This document shows, one piece after another, positions 47,462-55,488 of a stretch of 64,000 bases of DNA. The stretch lies in assembly GCF_000299935.1 (NCBI RefSeq), contig NZ_AMRL01000019.1, forward strand, positions 1 to 64,000. Reading direction: 5' to 3'. Each line of letters starts with the position of its first letter. Position 1 is the first letter of the stretch. The notes under the pieces are model-generated. The model searched no databases and was not told the origin of the DNA. It was given only the letters and a program-made list of their open reading frames with translations. The stretch comes from Oceanibaculum indicum P24. GTDB lineage: Bacteria > Pseudomonadota > Alphaproteobacteria > Oceanibaculales > Oceanibaculaceae. The translations under genes and the position numbers were made by a program.

Positions 47462-48952
47462 TTACGCGGCCTTTTGAGCCGCCTTCACGGCGGACGCGCC
47501 GGCGATCTTGCCGAACACCGCGCCGGAGGTAAGGCCGGTGCCGCCCGGATAGTTGAAGTAGAACAGCCCGCCCACCAGTTCGCCCGCCGCGAAAAGGCCG
47601 GGGATCGGCTTGCCTTCCATGTCCAGCACGGCGGCCTCCTGGCTGACGCGCAGCCCGCCGAAGGTGAAGGTGATGCCGCAGGTGACGGCATAGGCCTCAT
47701 AGGGCGGCTGGTCGATGGTATTGGCCCAATTCGATTTCTTCACCGCCAGACCTTCGGTGCCGCGGCCGTCCTTCACATTCGGGTTGAAGGGGATGTCCTG
47801 CCGGACCGCCGCGTTATAGGCCTTGATCTCCGCCAGCGCCGCCTCGGCATTCACATCATCCAGCTTCGCGGCCAGTTCCTCCAGCGTGTCCGCCGTCACC
47901 CTGGTCACCTGGCGGATGCGGTATTCGTCGCGCAGCAGGTGCGTGACCTTGGAATCGAAGATCTGCCAGGCGAACTGGCCCGGCTGTTCCAGGATCACGC
48001 GGCCGTATTTCGCATAGGTGTAGTTCCGGAAATCCGCCCCCTCATCGACGAAACGGCGGCCGGTCGCGTTCACCATGATGCCGAACGGGTAGCTGTGCTT
48101 CTGGAAGCCATCGCCGACCGCGAGATCGCCGAATTCCGGCGCATTGCGTTCCCACCCGACGGCGTGGCAGCCCGACCAGTTGCCATAGGGCTGGGCGCCG
48201 ATCTCCAGCGCCATGCGGATGCCATCGCCCATGTTGAAGCGGCTGCCGCGCACCTTGGCGAGGTCCCAGCCCGGCCCCAGATAACGGGTGCGCCATTCCG
48301 AATTGGCCTCGAACCCGCCGGAGGCGATGACCACCGACTTGGACAATACCGGAATCGTCTTGCCGCCGCGCTTCACCTTCACCCCATGCACGCCGTCATC
48401 GTCATGGATCAGCGACACGGCGCGGCTTTCGTACCAGATGTCGATGCCGCGCTTGCCGGCGGAGTCGGTCAACGCCTCGACCAGGCCGGGGCCGCCGCCC
48501 CAGGCCTCCACCGTCAGCCCGCCCCAGAACTTGAACTTGCCATCCACCTTGAAGGCCTGCCGTCCATAGATCGGCACAAAGCGCACCCCCTTGGAGCGCA
48601 TCCACAGCAGCGTGTCGAAGCTGCGTCGCACCAGCAGCTCGGCGAGGTCCGGGTTGGTGCGGTACTGCGTCACCCGGCCCATATCGTCGAAGAACTGATC
48701 CTCTGTATAGGTGCCGAAATCGGTATTCGCCTTCTCCTCTTCCGTCAGGTCAGGCATCAGTTTGGAGAGATCATCCACACCGTTATAGGCGACGCGCATG
48801 GCACCGGCCGTGAAGCTGCTGTTGCCGCCGGCCTCCTCCTTCGGTGCGGCCTCCAGCACCAGCACTTTGGCACCGTTTTCCTGCGCCGACAGGGCCGCAC
48901 AGAAGGCCGCGTTCCCGCCGCCGATGACCACGACATCATACTCGCCCGACAT
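47462..48952 (-). CDS. FAD-dependent tricarballylate dehydrogenase-like protein (TcuA family)
   Basis: A 496-residue flavoprotein of the fumarate-reductase/succinate-dehydrogenase flavoprotein family. The FAD site is YDVVVIGGGNAAFCAALSAQ and VLVLEAAPKEEAGGNSSFTA. HAVGWERNAPEFGD and the C-terminal FAAGELVGGLFYFNYPGGTG complete the fold. The pattern is closest to TcuA, which oxidises tricarballylate to cis-aconitate. TcuA normally needs the iron-sulfur/heme partner TcuB, which is not in this window. The substrate may differ. A divergent FCD/GntR regulator at 49145 probably controls it. Confidence 0.8.
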   Translation of the reverse strand: MSGEYDVVVIGGGNAAFCAALSAQENGAKVLVLEAAPKEEAGGNSSFTAGAMRVAYNGVDDLSKLMPDLTEEEKANTDFGTYTEDQFFDDMGRVTQYRTNPDLAELLVRRSFDTLLWMRSKGVRFVPIYGRQAFKVDGKFKFWGGLTVEAWGGGPGLVEALTDSAGKRGIDIWYESRAVSLIHDDDGVHGVKVKRGGKTIPVLSKSVVIASGGFEANSEWRTRYLGPGWDLAKVRGSRFNMGDGIRMALEIGAQPYGNWSGCHAVGWERNAPEFGDLAVGDGFQKHSYPFGIMVNATGRRFVDEGADFRNYTYAKYGRVILEQPGQFAWQIFDSKVTHLLRDEYRIRQVTRVTADTLEELAAKLDDVNAEAALAEIKAYNAAVRQDIPFNPNVKDGRGTEGLAVKKSNWANTIDQPPYEAYAVTCGITFTFGGLRVSQEAAVLDMEGKPIPGLFAAGELVGGLFYFNYPGGTGLTSGAVFGKIAGASAVKAAQKAA

Positions 48953-48998
48953 GTCCGCTCCGTTCCTGGCTGTTCTTCCGCACGGGCTTTCGCCCTCT

Positions 48999-49073
48999 TT
49001 GTATGCAAAGGTATACTTCGCGGGAGCGACTGCTCAAGCCCCACATACACATGGCGAACATTCGTATGCGCAT
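48999..49073. promoter_or_regulatory. Candidate FCD/GntR operators between the TcuA-like gene and its regulator
   Basis: The 192-base divergent gap holds TTGTATGCAA (48999-49008), GTATAC (49011-49016, so that GTAT-N8-ATAC forms an inverted repeat at 49001-49016) and ATGCGCAT (49066-49073). TTGTATACAA-like palindromes are typical targets of FCD-type GntR proteins. The first pair lies about 47-65 bases before the TcuA-like start. The match is by eye only. Confidence 0.45.
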
Positions 49074-49144
49074 GTCGACAATGCGCACCCCGCTTGGCAC
49101 ACTGTCTCCTCGCCTGCAACCGATGACGGAATGAGAGCGCCCGG

Positions 49145-49810
49145 ATGCGCCTGCTTCAGCCCGACGATTTCCGCAATGCCTCCCGCGCTGAGCTGGTCTA
49201 TCGCGCGCTGCGCGCGGCAATCCGCGATGGCGAGATGGAAGCCGGCGAGCGGCTGCGCGAAACCGATATCGCCGAGAAGCTGGGCGTCAGCCGCACCCCG
49301 GTGCGCGAGGCGCTGCAGCGGCTGACCGCCGAGGGGCTGCTGTCGGTCACCGCCGGGCGGGGCGTCATCGTCACCGAGTTCGACAAGCAGCAGGTACTGG
49401 AACTCTACGCCTTGCGCGAGGTGCTGGAAGGGGCAGCCGCCGCCTTCGCGGCAGAACGCGCGAGCGAGACCGATATCGACACGCTGCGCCAGCTGATCGA
49501 GGACGAAGCCACCGGCGCCGGTGACGGACGCAGCCTTGCCGCCACCAACCGCGCCTTCCATGCCGCGCTGTGCGAGGCGGCACACAACCGCTACCTGACG
49601 AGCGCGATCAGCGCGCTGGCCGATTCCATCGACCTGCTGCGCGGCACCACGATCGCGACTCCGGGCCGGCGGGCATCGGCGGAGGCGGAACACCGCGCCA
49701 TCGTGGACGCCATCGAGCGACGCGACCCGGCAGGTGCCGAGCGTATCGCCCGCGACCATATCCGCGAAGCCCGGCGCATCCGCCTGCGGATGCTGTCTCC
49801 ACAGCGTTGA
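49145..49810 (+). CDS. GntR family transcriptional regulator, FCD type
   Basis: A 221-residue regulator with an N-terminal winged helix (AELVYRALRAAIRDGEMEAG, then LRETDIAEKLGVSRTPVREA) and a C-terminal FCD ligand domain (about 80-215: LYALREVLEGAAAAFAAERA, TNRAFHAALCEAAHNRYL, EAEHRAIVDAIERRDPAGAE). The three FCD histidines are present (FHAAL, EHRAI and DHIREA), consistent with a metal-assisted carboxylate site. It is divergent from the TcuA-like gene and is its likely regulator. It lies 193 bases from that start. Confidence 0.92.
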   Translation: MRLLQPDDFRNASRAELVYRALRAAIRDGEMEAGERLRETDIAEKLGVSRTPVREALQRLTAEGLLSVTAGRGVIVTEFDKQQVLELYALREVLEGAAAAFAAERASETDIDTLRQLIEDEATGAGDGRSLAATNRAFHAALCEAAHNRYLTSAISALADSIDLLRGTTIATPGRRASAEAEHRAIVDAIERRDPAGAERIARDHIREARRIRLRMLSPQR

Positions 49811-49811
49811 C

Positions 49812-49850
49812 AACAAAAAGAAAGACGGCCCGAAGGCCGCCTTGCGTTCA
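49812..49850 (-). terminator. Terminator for the Nif11-type precursor gene
   Basis: On the minus strand CGGCC-TTCG-GGCCG is followed by TCTTTCTTTTTGTTG. It is about 78 bases after the precursor stop (49928) and lies just after the convergent GntR gene. The U-rich side faces left, so it serves leftward transcription. Confidence 0.65.
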
Positions 49851-49927
49851 TCTCCGAAACGCCAAGTTCGGATTGTCATGAAAAGCGGGATATCGCCGTC
49901 TGTTCAGTACGTAAGAACGGCAAGAGA

Positions 49928-50215
49928 TCAGGCAAACCAATCCGGTACAAAGAAATTATGCAAAGAGGCACCACCAGCAACGCCTTCCAGATCTTCATCG
50001 GAAAGCTCGCCATTCCGGGCGGCACCGACGGCGTTGATCAATCGGCTTGCTTCGTCTTCGGACAGATCAAACCCGTTGGCCTGCGCGAATCCGGCGGTTT
50101 CGGCAACGGCCTGTTCCCGCCCTGAAACGCCGTTCAGCCGCTCTGCAAGGCCGGTAGCGAGGGCTTCATCCTCGTTCAGCGTTCTTGCAAAGCTTCGCAT
50201 GGTTTCTGTCATCAT
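49928..50215 (-). CDS. Nif11-type leader peptide, orphan RiPP precursor
   Basis: A 95-residue protein with the layout of Nif11-like natural-product precursors. An N-terminal helical leader (MRSFARTLNEDEALATGLAE, ETAGFAQANGFDLSEDEASR) resembles the Nif11 domain. The leader ends in ELSDEDLEGVAGGA, a double-glycine site cut by bifunctional peptidase-transporters. The remaining 13-14 residues, ASLHNFFVPDWFA, would be the core: aromatic-rich, one Ser, no Cys or Thr. A start at 50215 or 50212 is supported by AGGGAGGGAG. No modifying enzyme, peptidase or exporter is adjacent. It is an independent transcription unit between two terminators. Confidence 0.78.
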   Translation of the reverse strand: MMTETMRSFARTLNEDEALATGLAERLNGVSGREQAVAETAGFAQANGFDLSEDEASRLINAVGAARNGELSDEDLEGVAGGASLHNFFVPDWFA

Positions 50216-50246
50216 TCGCTCCCTCCCTTCTTTGATTTCATTGGAT

Positions 50247-50255
50247 ATTATCACA
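50247..50255 (-). promoter_or_regulatory. Candidate extended -10 of the Nif11-type gene
   Basis: On the minus strand TGTGATAAT fits an extended -10 element (TGn then GATAAT), 32 bases before the start at 50215. No good -35 hexamer is seen 17 bases upstream, as can be the case for extended -10 promoters. Confidence 0.3.
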
Positions 50256-50307
50256 TCCGCGCGCTGATTTCCGCCCCAGCGTCCCGGTTCGATTGACAAT
50301 CTGTTTC

Positions 50308-50340
50308 GGAAAAAGAAAAGGGCGGCCCGAAGACCGCCCT
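50308..50340 (-). terminator. Terminator of the membrane chemoreceptor gene
   Basis: On the minus strand AGGGCGG (50340-50334), an eight-base loop and CCGCCCT (50325-50319) are followed by TTTCTTTTTC. It lies 23 bases after the chemoreceptor stop and isolates the downstream Nif11-type gene. Confidence 0.8.
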
Positions 50341-50362
50341 GTAAGGTGCAGGAGGAAAGGGG

Positions 50363-52054
50363 TTAGCCGGCGCGCAGCGATCTCAGGAATTCCGCAACCT
50401 TGGCCTGCAGGGTTTGCGAGTTCGTGGACAGGTCGTTGGCTGCGTCCAGCAGACGCTCGGAGACGGTGCCGGCCTGATTGGCGGCCTCGCTGACCTGGCC
50501 GATATTGCCGGAAATCTGCTGCGTGCCGCTGGAGACCTGCTGCACATTGCGCACGATTTCCTGCGTCGCCGCCGACTGCTCCTCGATGGCCGCGCTGATC
50601 GCGGTCGCCGATTCCGAGACCGAGCCGATGATCTCTCGGATATGACTCATCTCGCCGGCCGCCTCGCCCACCGCGCCGCGGATGCCGTCGATATGGCTCT
50701 TGATCTCGTCCGTCGCCTTGGCGGTCTGACTGGCCAGATTCTTCACTTCCGACGCCACCACCGCGAACCCCTTGCCCATCTCGCCGGCACGCGCCGCCTC
50801 GATGGTGGCGTTCAGCGCCAGCAGGTTGGTCTGCGCCGCGATGTCGGCGATCAGGTTCAGCACATTGCCGATTTCCTCGGCCGCGCTGACCAGCCCCTGA
50901 ATGGTGGTGGAGGACCGGTCCGCGGCGGTCACCGCCTCCTGGCTGATATCGCGGGCATTGCCGGTCTGCCGGCCGATCTCCTGGATCGAGACGGTCAGCT
51001 CCTCGGCGGCGGCGGCAACAGTCTGCACATTGTTCGCGGCATCCTGCGTCGCGCCCGTGGCCTGCCGTGCCTGATCGCGGGTCAGGGAGGAGACGCTGGC
51101 CATTTCCGTGGCGCCCTGGCGTACCGCCTGCGATGTGCTGGAGACCTGCACCACGACGCCCTCAATGGTTGCCTGGAACTGGTCGGCAATACGGCGCAGA
51201 TCGTCCTGGCGGGCCTGCGCGGCGGCAGCTTTCATCCGTTCCTGCTCCGCCCGCAGCTGCTCCGTCTCGGCAGCGGCGCTGCGCAGCACCTCCAGCGAAC
51301 GGGAAATACGGCCAATCTCGTCCTTGCGCTCGCGGTCCGGCACGGCGCGGCTCAGGTCGCCGGCGGCCATCGCCTCCATCACACCGGACACGCCGCGCAT
51401 CGAGCGGCTGACGTCACGGGAGATCACCACGGCGATGCCGATGCCGATCAGCACCAGCACACCCATCAGCGCGGCGACATGCAGTGCCTTGTCCATGAAG
51501 GCAGCATCCAGATCGTCGGTATAGACGCCGGTGCCAACCATGATGTTCCAGCCCGGTACCAGCATGCCCCAGCTGATCTTGTTGATCGGTTCGGCATCCT
51601 TGGTCTTCGGCCAGAGATAGTCGAAGCGGCCACCGCCTGCGCCGGATTCGGCGGCGCGGCGCATTTCGCGCAGCACGAAGGTGCCGTTGGAATCCTGCAG
51701 CCCCCACAAATTCTTGCCCTGCATGTCCGGGCGGATATGGGCGACATTGTCACCCTCCAGCGTCCAGGCGAACAGGTATTCGACCTTTTCATAGACCATC
51801 GAGCTGGTGGTGGTGCGCCAGCTCTCCTTTGCCTGCTGCTCGGTCAGTTCGCCGGCAGCGACGCGCTTTTGCAGCGCCAGCGCTACATTCACGCTGGCTT
51901 CCGTCAGCGCCTTCACCTTGGCCAGCCGTTCGGCCAGCATCGCGCCATGCATGTTGGACAGAGTGAGGCCAACGCCCAGCGCCATGGTCAACACCAGAAC
52001 GCCGATAATCACACCCAGCTTTGCGGAAATGGACAGGTTCTTGAAAAGCGACAC
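50363..52054 (-). CDS. Methyl-accepting chemotaxis protein with single-Cache sensor
   Basis: A 563-residue transmembrane chemoreceptor. TM1 is about 12-34 ([20 protein letters not shown]). A periplasmic sCache_2-like domain (about 35-185) contains [39 protein letters not shown] and [22 protein letters not shown]2 is about 190-212, then comes a HAMP domain. The signalling tip is [20 protein letters not shown]. Single-Cache domains of this type usually bind small organic acids. The start is GTG at 52054, preceded by GGGGGA; the longer frame to 52129 would place charged residues before TM1. The neighbouring TRAP and carboxylate genes suggest a related attractant, as inference. Confidence 0.93.
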   Translation of the reverse strand: MSLFKNLSISAKLGVIIGVLVLTMALGVGLTLSNMHGAMLAERLAKVKALTEASVNVALALQKRVAAGELTEQQAKESWRTTTSSMVYEKVEYLFAWTLEGDNVAHIRPDMQGKNLWGLQDSNGTFVLREMRRAAESGAGGGRFDYLWPKTKDAEPINKISWGMLVPGWNIMVGTGVYTDDLDAAFMDKALHVAALMGVLVLIGIGIAVVISRDVSRSMRGVSGVMEAMAAGDLSRAVPDRERKDEIGRISRSLEVLRSAAAETEQLRAEQERMKAAAAQARQDDLRRIADQFQATIEGVVVQVSSTSQAVRQGATEMASVSSLTRDQARQATGATQDAANNVQTVAAAAEELTVSIQEIGRQTGNARDISQEAVTAADRSSTTIQGLVSAAEEIGNVLNLIADIAAQTNLLALNATIEAARAGEMGKGFAVVASEVKNLASQTAKATDEIKSHIDGIRGAVGEAAGEMSHIREIIGSVSESATAISAAIEEQSAATQEIVRNVQQVSSGTQQISGNIGQVSEAANQAGTVSERLLDAANDLSTNSQTLQAKVAEFLRSLRAG

Positions 52055-52197
52055 CGTGAATCCCCCGGATTCAGTTAAGCCTCCCGTCTCATACCGCACA
52101 TAAATAAAAAAAGTATTAAGTACCCCCAAAATCAGCGCTAACCGGTTGATGACGAGAGCCGATTGACGTTGCTCTGGTTATCAGACAACCTGCGCGC

Positions 52198-52929
52198 ATG
52201 CAGAAGTTCGATGCCATCGCCAAGCCGCAACGGCTGACCGACCAGATCGCGGAGGTGCTCGCCCAGCGCATCCGCGACGGCGAGTTCCTGCCCGGCGAAC
52301 GGCTGCCGACCGAAAAGGATATGGCAGAACTGTTTGGCGTCAGCCGTTCCGTGGTGCGGGAAGCCGTGTCGATGCTGAAATATGACGGGCTGGTCGAAAC
52401 CCGGCAGGGCAGCGGCGTCTTCGTCAGCAGCAGCCCGAATACGCGCTCCTTCCGCATCGAATGCGGCCTGCTGGGCGGTATTGCCGACCTGCGCGCCGTG
52501 TTCGAGCTGCGCAGCATCGTCGAATCGGCGGCTGCCGGGCTGGCAGCCGAACGACGCGACCCCGAGGATATCGCCATCCTGCGTGGCCATCTGGAGGCGA
52601 TGGCGACGGACATCGCCGCCGGGCGCGAGGGCGTGGATGCGGATACCGCCTTCCATACCGCCATCGCGCGGGCAGCCGACAATGCCTACCTGCTGCGCTT
52701 CGCCGAATTCCTCGGCACCTCCCTGCGCGAGGCGATCCGCGCGGCCCGCAGCAATTCCGCCCGTTATCCCGGCACACCGGATCAGGTGCAGCGCGAACAT
52801 CTCGCGGTCTTCGAGGCCATCGCGGCCGGCGATTCCAGAGCAGCGGAACGCGCCATGCGCCGGCATATCGAAAACGCGATGCGCCGGCTGGGACTGGAAA
52901 CAGAAAAGGATCTGGAGGAATCGACATGA
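52198..52929 (+). CDS. GntR family transcriptional regulator, FadR/FCD type
   Basis: A 243-residue regulator. The winged helix has LTDQIAEVLAQRIRDGEFLP, then LPTEKDMAELFGVSRSVVRE and YDGLVETRQGSGVFVS. The FCD domain (about 95-225) has LRAVFELRSIVESAAAGLAA, DADTAFHTAIARAADNAY and EHLAVFEAIAAGDSRAAERA, with FCD histidines at the expected places. Its stop overlaps the start of the amidohydrolase gene (ATGA), so it is the first gene of the catabolic/TRAP operon and probably its autoregulated controller. Confidence 0.93.
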   Translation: MQKFDAIAKPQRLTDQIAEVLAQRIRDGEFLPGERLPTEKDMAELFGVSRSVVREAVSMLKYDGLVETRQGSGVFVSSSPNTRSFRIECGLLGGIADLRAVFELRSIVESAAAGLAAERRDPEDIAILRGHLEAMATDIAAGREGVDADTAFHTAIARAADNAYLLRFAEFLGTSLREAIRAARSNSARYPGTPDQVQREHLAVFEAIAAGDSRAAERAMRRHIENAMRRLGLETEKDLEEST

Positions 52930-53822
52930 GTGCCGCCACCGACGATGCCCCGCCAATCCCGGGGCCGGACCGGAAGCCCCGCAAGCCGAAACTGGCCCTG
53001 CCGCCGGGCAGCTGCGACTGCCATGCGCATGTCTTCGGCCCGATGGCGCGGTTCCCCTACTCCACCCCGCGCAGCTACACGCCACCGGATTCGCCGCTGG
53101 CCGAATATCTCGCCATGCATGACACGCTGGGCGTCCAGCGCGGCGTGCTGGTGCAGCCCAGCGTCTATGGCACCGACAATGACGCAATGATGGAGGCGCT
53201 GCACGCGCATCCGGACCGGCTGCGCGGCGTCGCCGTCGTGGAGCCGACCATATCCGAGGCCGAGCTGAAGGCGCTGCATGCAGGCGGCGTGCGCGGCGTG
53301 CGCGTGAATGTGCTGTTCAAGGGCGGCGTGCCGATCTCCGCCGCGCGCCCGCTGGCCGAGCGTATCGCGCCCTATGGCTGGCATGTGCAGTTCCTGATCG
53401 ACGTGTCCAACCACCCTAGGCTGGACGAGGAACTGGCCGACTTCCCGACGCCGGTCGTCATCGACCATATGGGCCATTGCGACGTCGCCAAGACGGTGAC
53501 CGACCCCGGTTTCGCCGCGCTGCTGCGACTGCTGGATGGCGGGCGTTGCTGGGTGAAGCTGTCCGGCCCCTATCGCATCACCGCGCGCAAGGCTGTGCCT
53601 TTCGACGATGTGACGCAGGTCGCGCGCACGCTGGTCGCCCGGCGCCCGGACCGTATGGTCTGGGGCACCGACTGGCCGCACCCCTCGATCAAGACGGAGA
53701 TGCCGAACGACGGCGATCTCGTCGACATGCTCGCCGACTGGGTGCCCGACGCGGCAACGCGCCAGCGCATCCTGGTCGACAACCCGGCGGCGCTCTACGA
53801 CTTTCCGCCGCTGAAGAACTAA
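52926..53822 (+). CDS. Amidohydrolase, 2-pyrone-4,6-dicarboxylate lactonase (LigI)-like
   Basis: A 298-residue TIM-barrel hydrolase of the amidohydrolase_2 family. The metal or substrate motif HxH is in GSCDCHAHVFGPMARFPYST, HMGHCDVAKTVTDP follows strand 6, and the catalytic Asp is in MVWGTDWPHPSIKTEMPNDG. LGVQRGVLVQPSVYGTDNDA is common to LigI-like lactonases. It may open a lactone derived from an aromatic or polycarboxylate; the exact substrate is unknown. It is coupled to the GntR gene and lies 62 bases before the TRAP binding-protein gene. Confidence 0.85.
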   Translation: MSAATDDAPPIPGPDRKPRKPKLALPPGSCDCHAHVFGPMARFPYSTPRSYTPPDSPLAEYLAMHDTLGVQRGVLVQPSVYGTDNDAMMEALHAHPDRLRGVAVVEPTISEAELKALHAGGVRGVRVNVLFKGGVPISAARPLAERIAPYGWHVQFLIDVSNHPRLDEELADFPTPVVIDHMGHCDVAKTVTDPGFAALLRLLDGGRCWVKLSGPYRITARKAVPFDDVTQVARTLVARRPDRMVWGTDWPHPSIKTEMPNDGDLVDMLADWVPDAATRQRILVDNPAALYDFPPLKN

Positions 53823-53884
53823 GAACGGGCCGAATCGCCCATCACTGCCCTTCCATCCAAAGGATCATCGGGAGAATCGACATC

Positions 53885-54880
53885 ATGACCATCGCACTGA
53901 AACTGAAAACCCTGTCGCTTGCCGTGGCGGTCGCCGCCATCGGCATCACCGGCCCGGCCATGGCCCAGACCGTCATGAAGCTGGGCTGGACCACCTCCGA
54001 CGGTGCCAAGGACCCCTATGCCATCGGCGCCCGTGCCTTCAAGGAAGAGGTCGAGAAGCGCACCGGCGGCAAGATTGAGGTCCAGCTCTACCCGAACCGT
54101 CAGCTCGGCGACGAGAAGGACATGGTCGAAGGCATGCGCTTCGGCACCATCGACGCCGGGATCATCACCAATGCCGTGGTCGCCAACGTCGCCCCGGCCT
54201 TCCAGCTGAACGACCTGCCCTTCCTGTTCTCCAGCGAGGAGCAGGCCCACAAGGTGCTGGACGGCGATGTCGGCCAGCGCCTTGGCAAGGAACTGGAATC
54301 CAAGGGGCTCTATGTGCTGGGCTTCATGGAAGGCGGCTTCCGCAACATGATCAACAATGTCCGTCCGGTCGTCGAGCCGAAGGATGTTGGCGGCGTGAAG
54401 TACCGCGTCATGCAGAACCCGGTCTATATCGACATGTTCTCCTCGCTGGGCGGTAGCGCCGTGCCGATGGCCTGGGGCGAGACCTTCACCGCCGTGCAGC
54501 AGGGCACCATCGACGGGCTGGAAATCCCGGTCGCGGTCATCAGCTCGAACAAGTACAACGAGGTGACCAAGTTCCTGTCGCTGACCAACCACACCTATTC
54601 GGTCATTGAGCTGCTGGTTTCCAAGCGCAATTTCGACCGCCTGCCTGAAGACCAGCGCAAGGCGGTGCGCGAGGCTGCCAAGGCGGCGACGGCGACGCAG
54701 CGTGAGGCAGCCTATGCCAATGTGAAGGAGCTGCTGGCCGACCTCGAATCCAAGGGCATGAAGGTAAACAAGATCAGCAACCCGGCTGCTTTCCGCGAGT
54801 CGGTGAAGCCGGTCTATGACAAGTTCCGCCGTCCGATCGGCAGCGACCTGATGGATGCCGCCCTGAAGGCCGTCCAGTAA
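53885..54880 (+). CDS. dctP: TRAP transporter substrate-binding protein, DctP family
   Basis: A 331-residue periplasmic binding protein. Residues 1-27 are a signal peptide (LSLAVAVAAIGITGPAMA). The mature part has GGKIEVQLYPNRQLGDEKDM, RFGTIDAGIITNAVVANVAP and GGVKYRVMQNPVYIDMFSSL, the conserved Arg that salt-bridges a substrate carboxylate. GTIDGLEIPVAVISSNKYNE is also typical of the family. The ligand should be a carboxylate but cannot be named. A longer in-frame extension (from 53477) lies within the amidohydrolase gene and is rejected. Confidence 0.94.
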   Translation: MTIALKLKTLSLAVAVAAIGITGPAMAQTVMKLGWTTSDGAKDPYAIGARAFKEEVEKRTGGKIEVQLYPNRQLGDEKDMVEGMRFGTIDAGIITNAVVANVAPAFQLNDLPFLFSSEEQAHKVLDGDVGQRLGKELESKGLYVLGFMEGGFRNMINNVRPVVEPKDVGGVKYRVMQNPVYIDMFSSLGGSAVPMAWGETFTAVQQGTIDGLEIPVAVISSNKYNEVTKFLSLTNHTYSVIELLVSKRNFDRLPEDQRKAVREAAKAATATQREAAYANVKELLADLESKGMKVNKISNPAAFRESVKPVYDKFRRPIGSDLMDAALKAVQ

Positions 54881-54913
54881 GCGTCGCCTGACAGCCTGCT
54901 GAAATGGCGGTTG

Positions 54914-54941
54914 CGAGCGTGCGGGGAAACCCGCACGCTCG
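54914..54941 (+). promoter_or_regulatory. Intercistronic hairpin between dctP and dctQ
   Basis: CGAGCGTGCGGG (54914-54925), loop GAAA, CCCGCACGCTCG (54930-54941): a perfect 12-bp stem. It is not followed by a T run, so it is probably not a full terminator. Such hairpins after the binding-protein gene protect its mRNA or attenuate read-through, giving more DctP than membrane subunits. Confidence 0.75.
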
Positions 54942-54971
54942 TTGCTCTATCCGGCTTTAGGAACGTCACGC

Positions 54972-55487
54972 ATGAACATCCCCCTTCCGATTCGCCTGCT
55001 GGACGGGCTGAGCGCCCTGGCGGGGCGCCTCACCGGCTATGTCTCGGTCGCCATGACGCTGACCATGCTGGCCGTCCTCGTCGCCCAGGTGACGGCGCGC
55101 TATTTCTTCAATGTCGCGCTCAGCTGGAGCGAGGAACTGTCGCTGCTGCTGTTCACCTGGGTCGTGCTGTTGATCGGCAGCCTGGGGGTACGCGAAGGCT
55201 TCCATGTCCGCCTCACGCTGCTGCCCGACCTGCTGAAGCCCGTGCAGCAGCGCTGGCTCGAACGGCTGATCCTGCTCGGCATTCTGGGCTTTGGTGTGAT
55301 GCTGGCCGATGGTGGCTACAGCTATGTGGCCGAGACGGTGGGCCAGACCTCCGCCGCCATTGCCTATCCCATCGAAGCGCTGCACCTGGCCGCGCCAGTC
55401 TGTGGCGTGCTGGTTGCGCTGCATGCCCTGGCCAAGATCGCCACCTCCTTCCTGCCAGAACCCGCCACCCTCAGCGAGGCCGGCTGA
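54972..55487 (+). CDS. dctQ: TRAP transporter small permease, DctQ family
   Basis: A 171-residue membrane protein with four hydrophobic segments (about 24-45, 58-78, 98-116 and 138-158). LSWSEELSLLLFTWVVLLIG is the DctQ signature. It is the small membrane subunit that pairs with DctM to form the Na+-driven uptake channel. The ATG at 54972 is chosen because a few residues before the first membrane segment are normal for the family. One base separates its stop from the dctM start. Confidence 0.92.
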   Translation: MNIPLPIRLLDGLSALAGRLTGYVSVAMTLTMLAVLVAQVTARYFFNVALSWSEELSLLLFTWVVLLIGSLGVREGFHVRLTLLPDLLKPVQQRWLERLILLGILGFGVMLADGGYSYVAETVGQTSAAIAYPIEALHLAAPVCGVLVALHALAKIATSFLPEPATLSEAG

Positions 55488-55488
55488 C

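Noticed and set aside
47438-49126. 562-codon plus-strand open frame
   Set aside because: It is antisense to the TcuA-like gene.
50414-52078. 554-codon plus-strand open frame
   Set aside because: It is antisense to the membrane chemoreceptor gene.
52461-53822. Longer version of the amidohydrolase starting inside the GntR gene
   Set aside because: The first 155 codons are the wrong frame of the regulator; the ATG at 52926 overlaps the regulator stop in the usual way.
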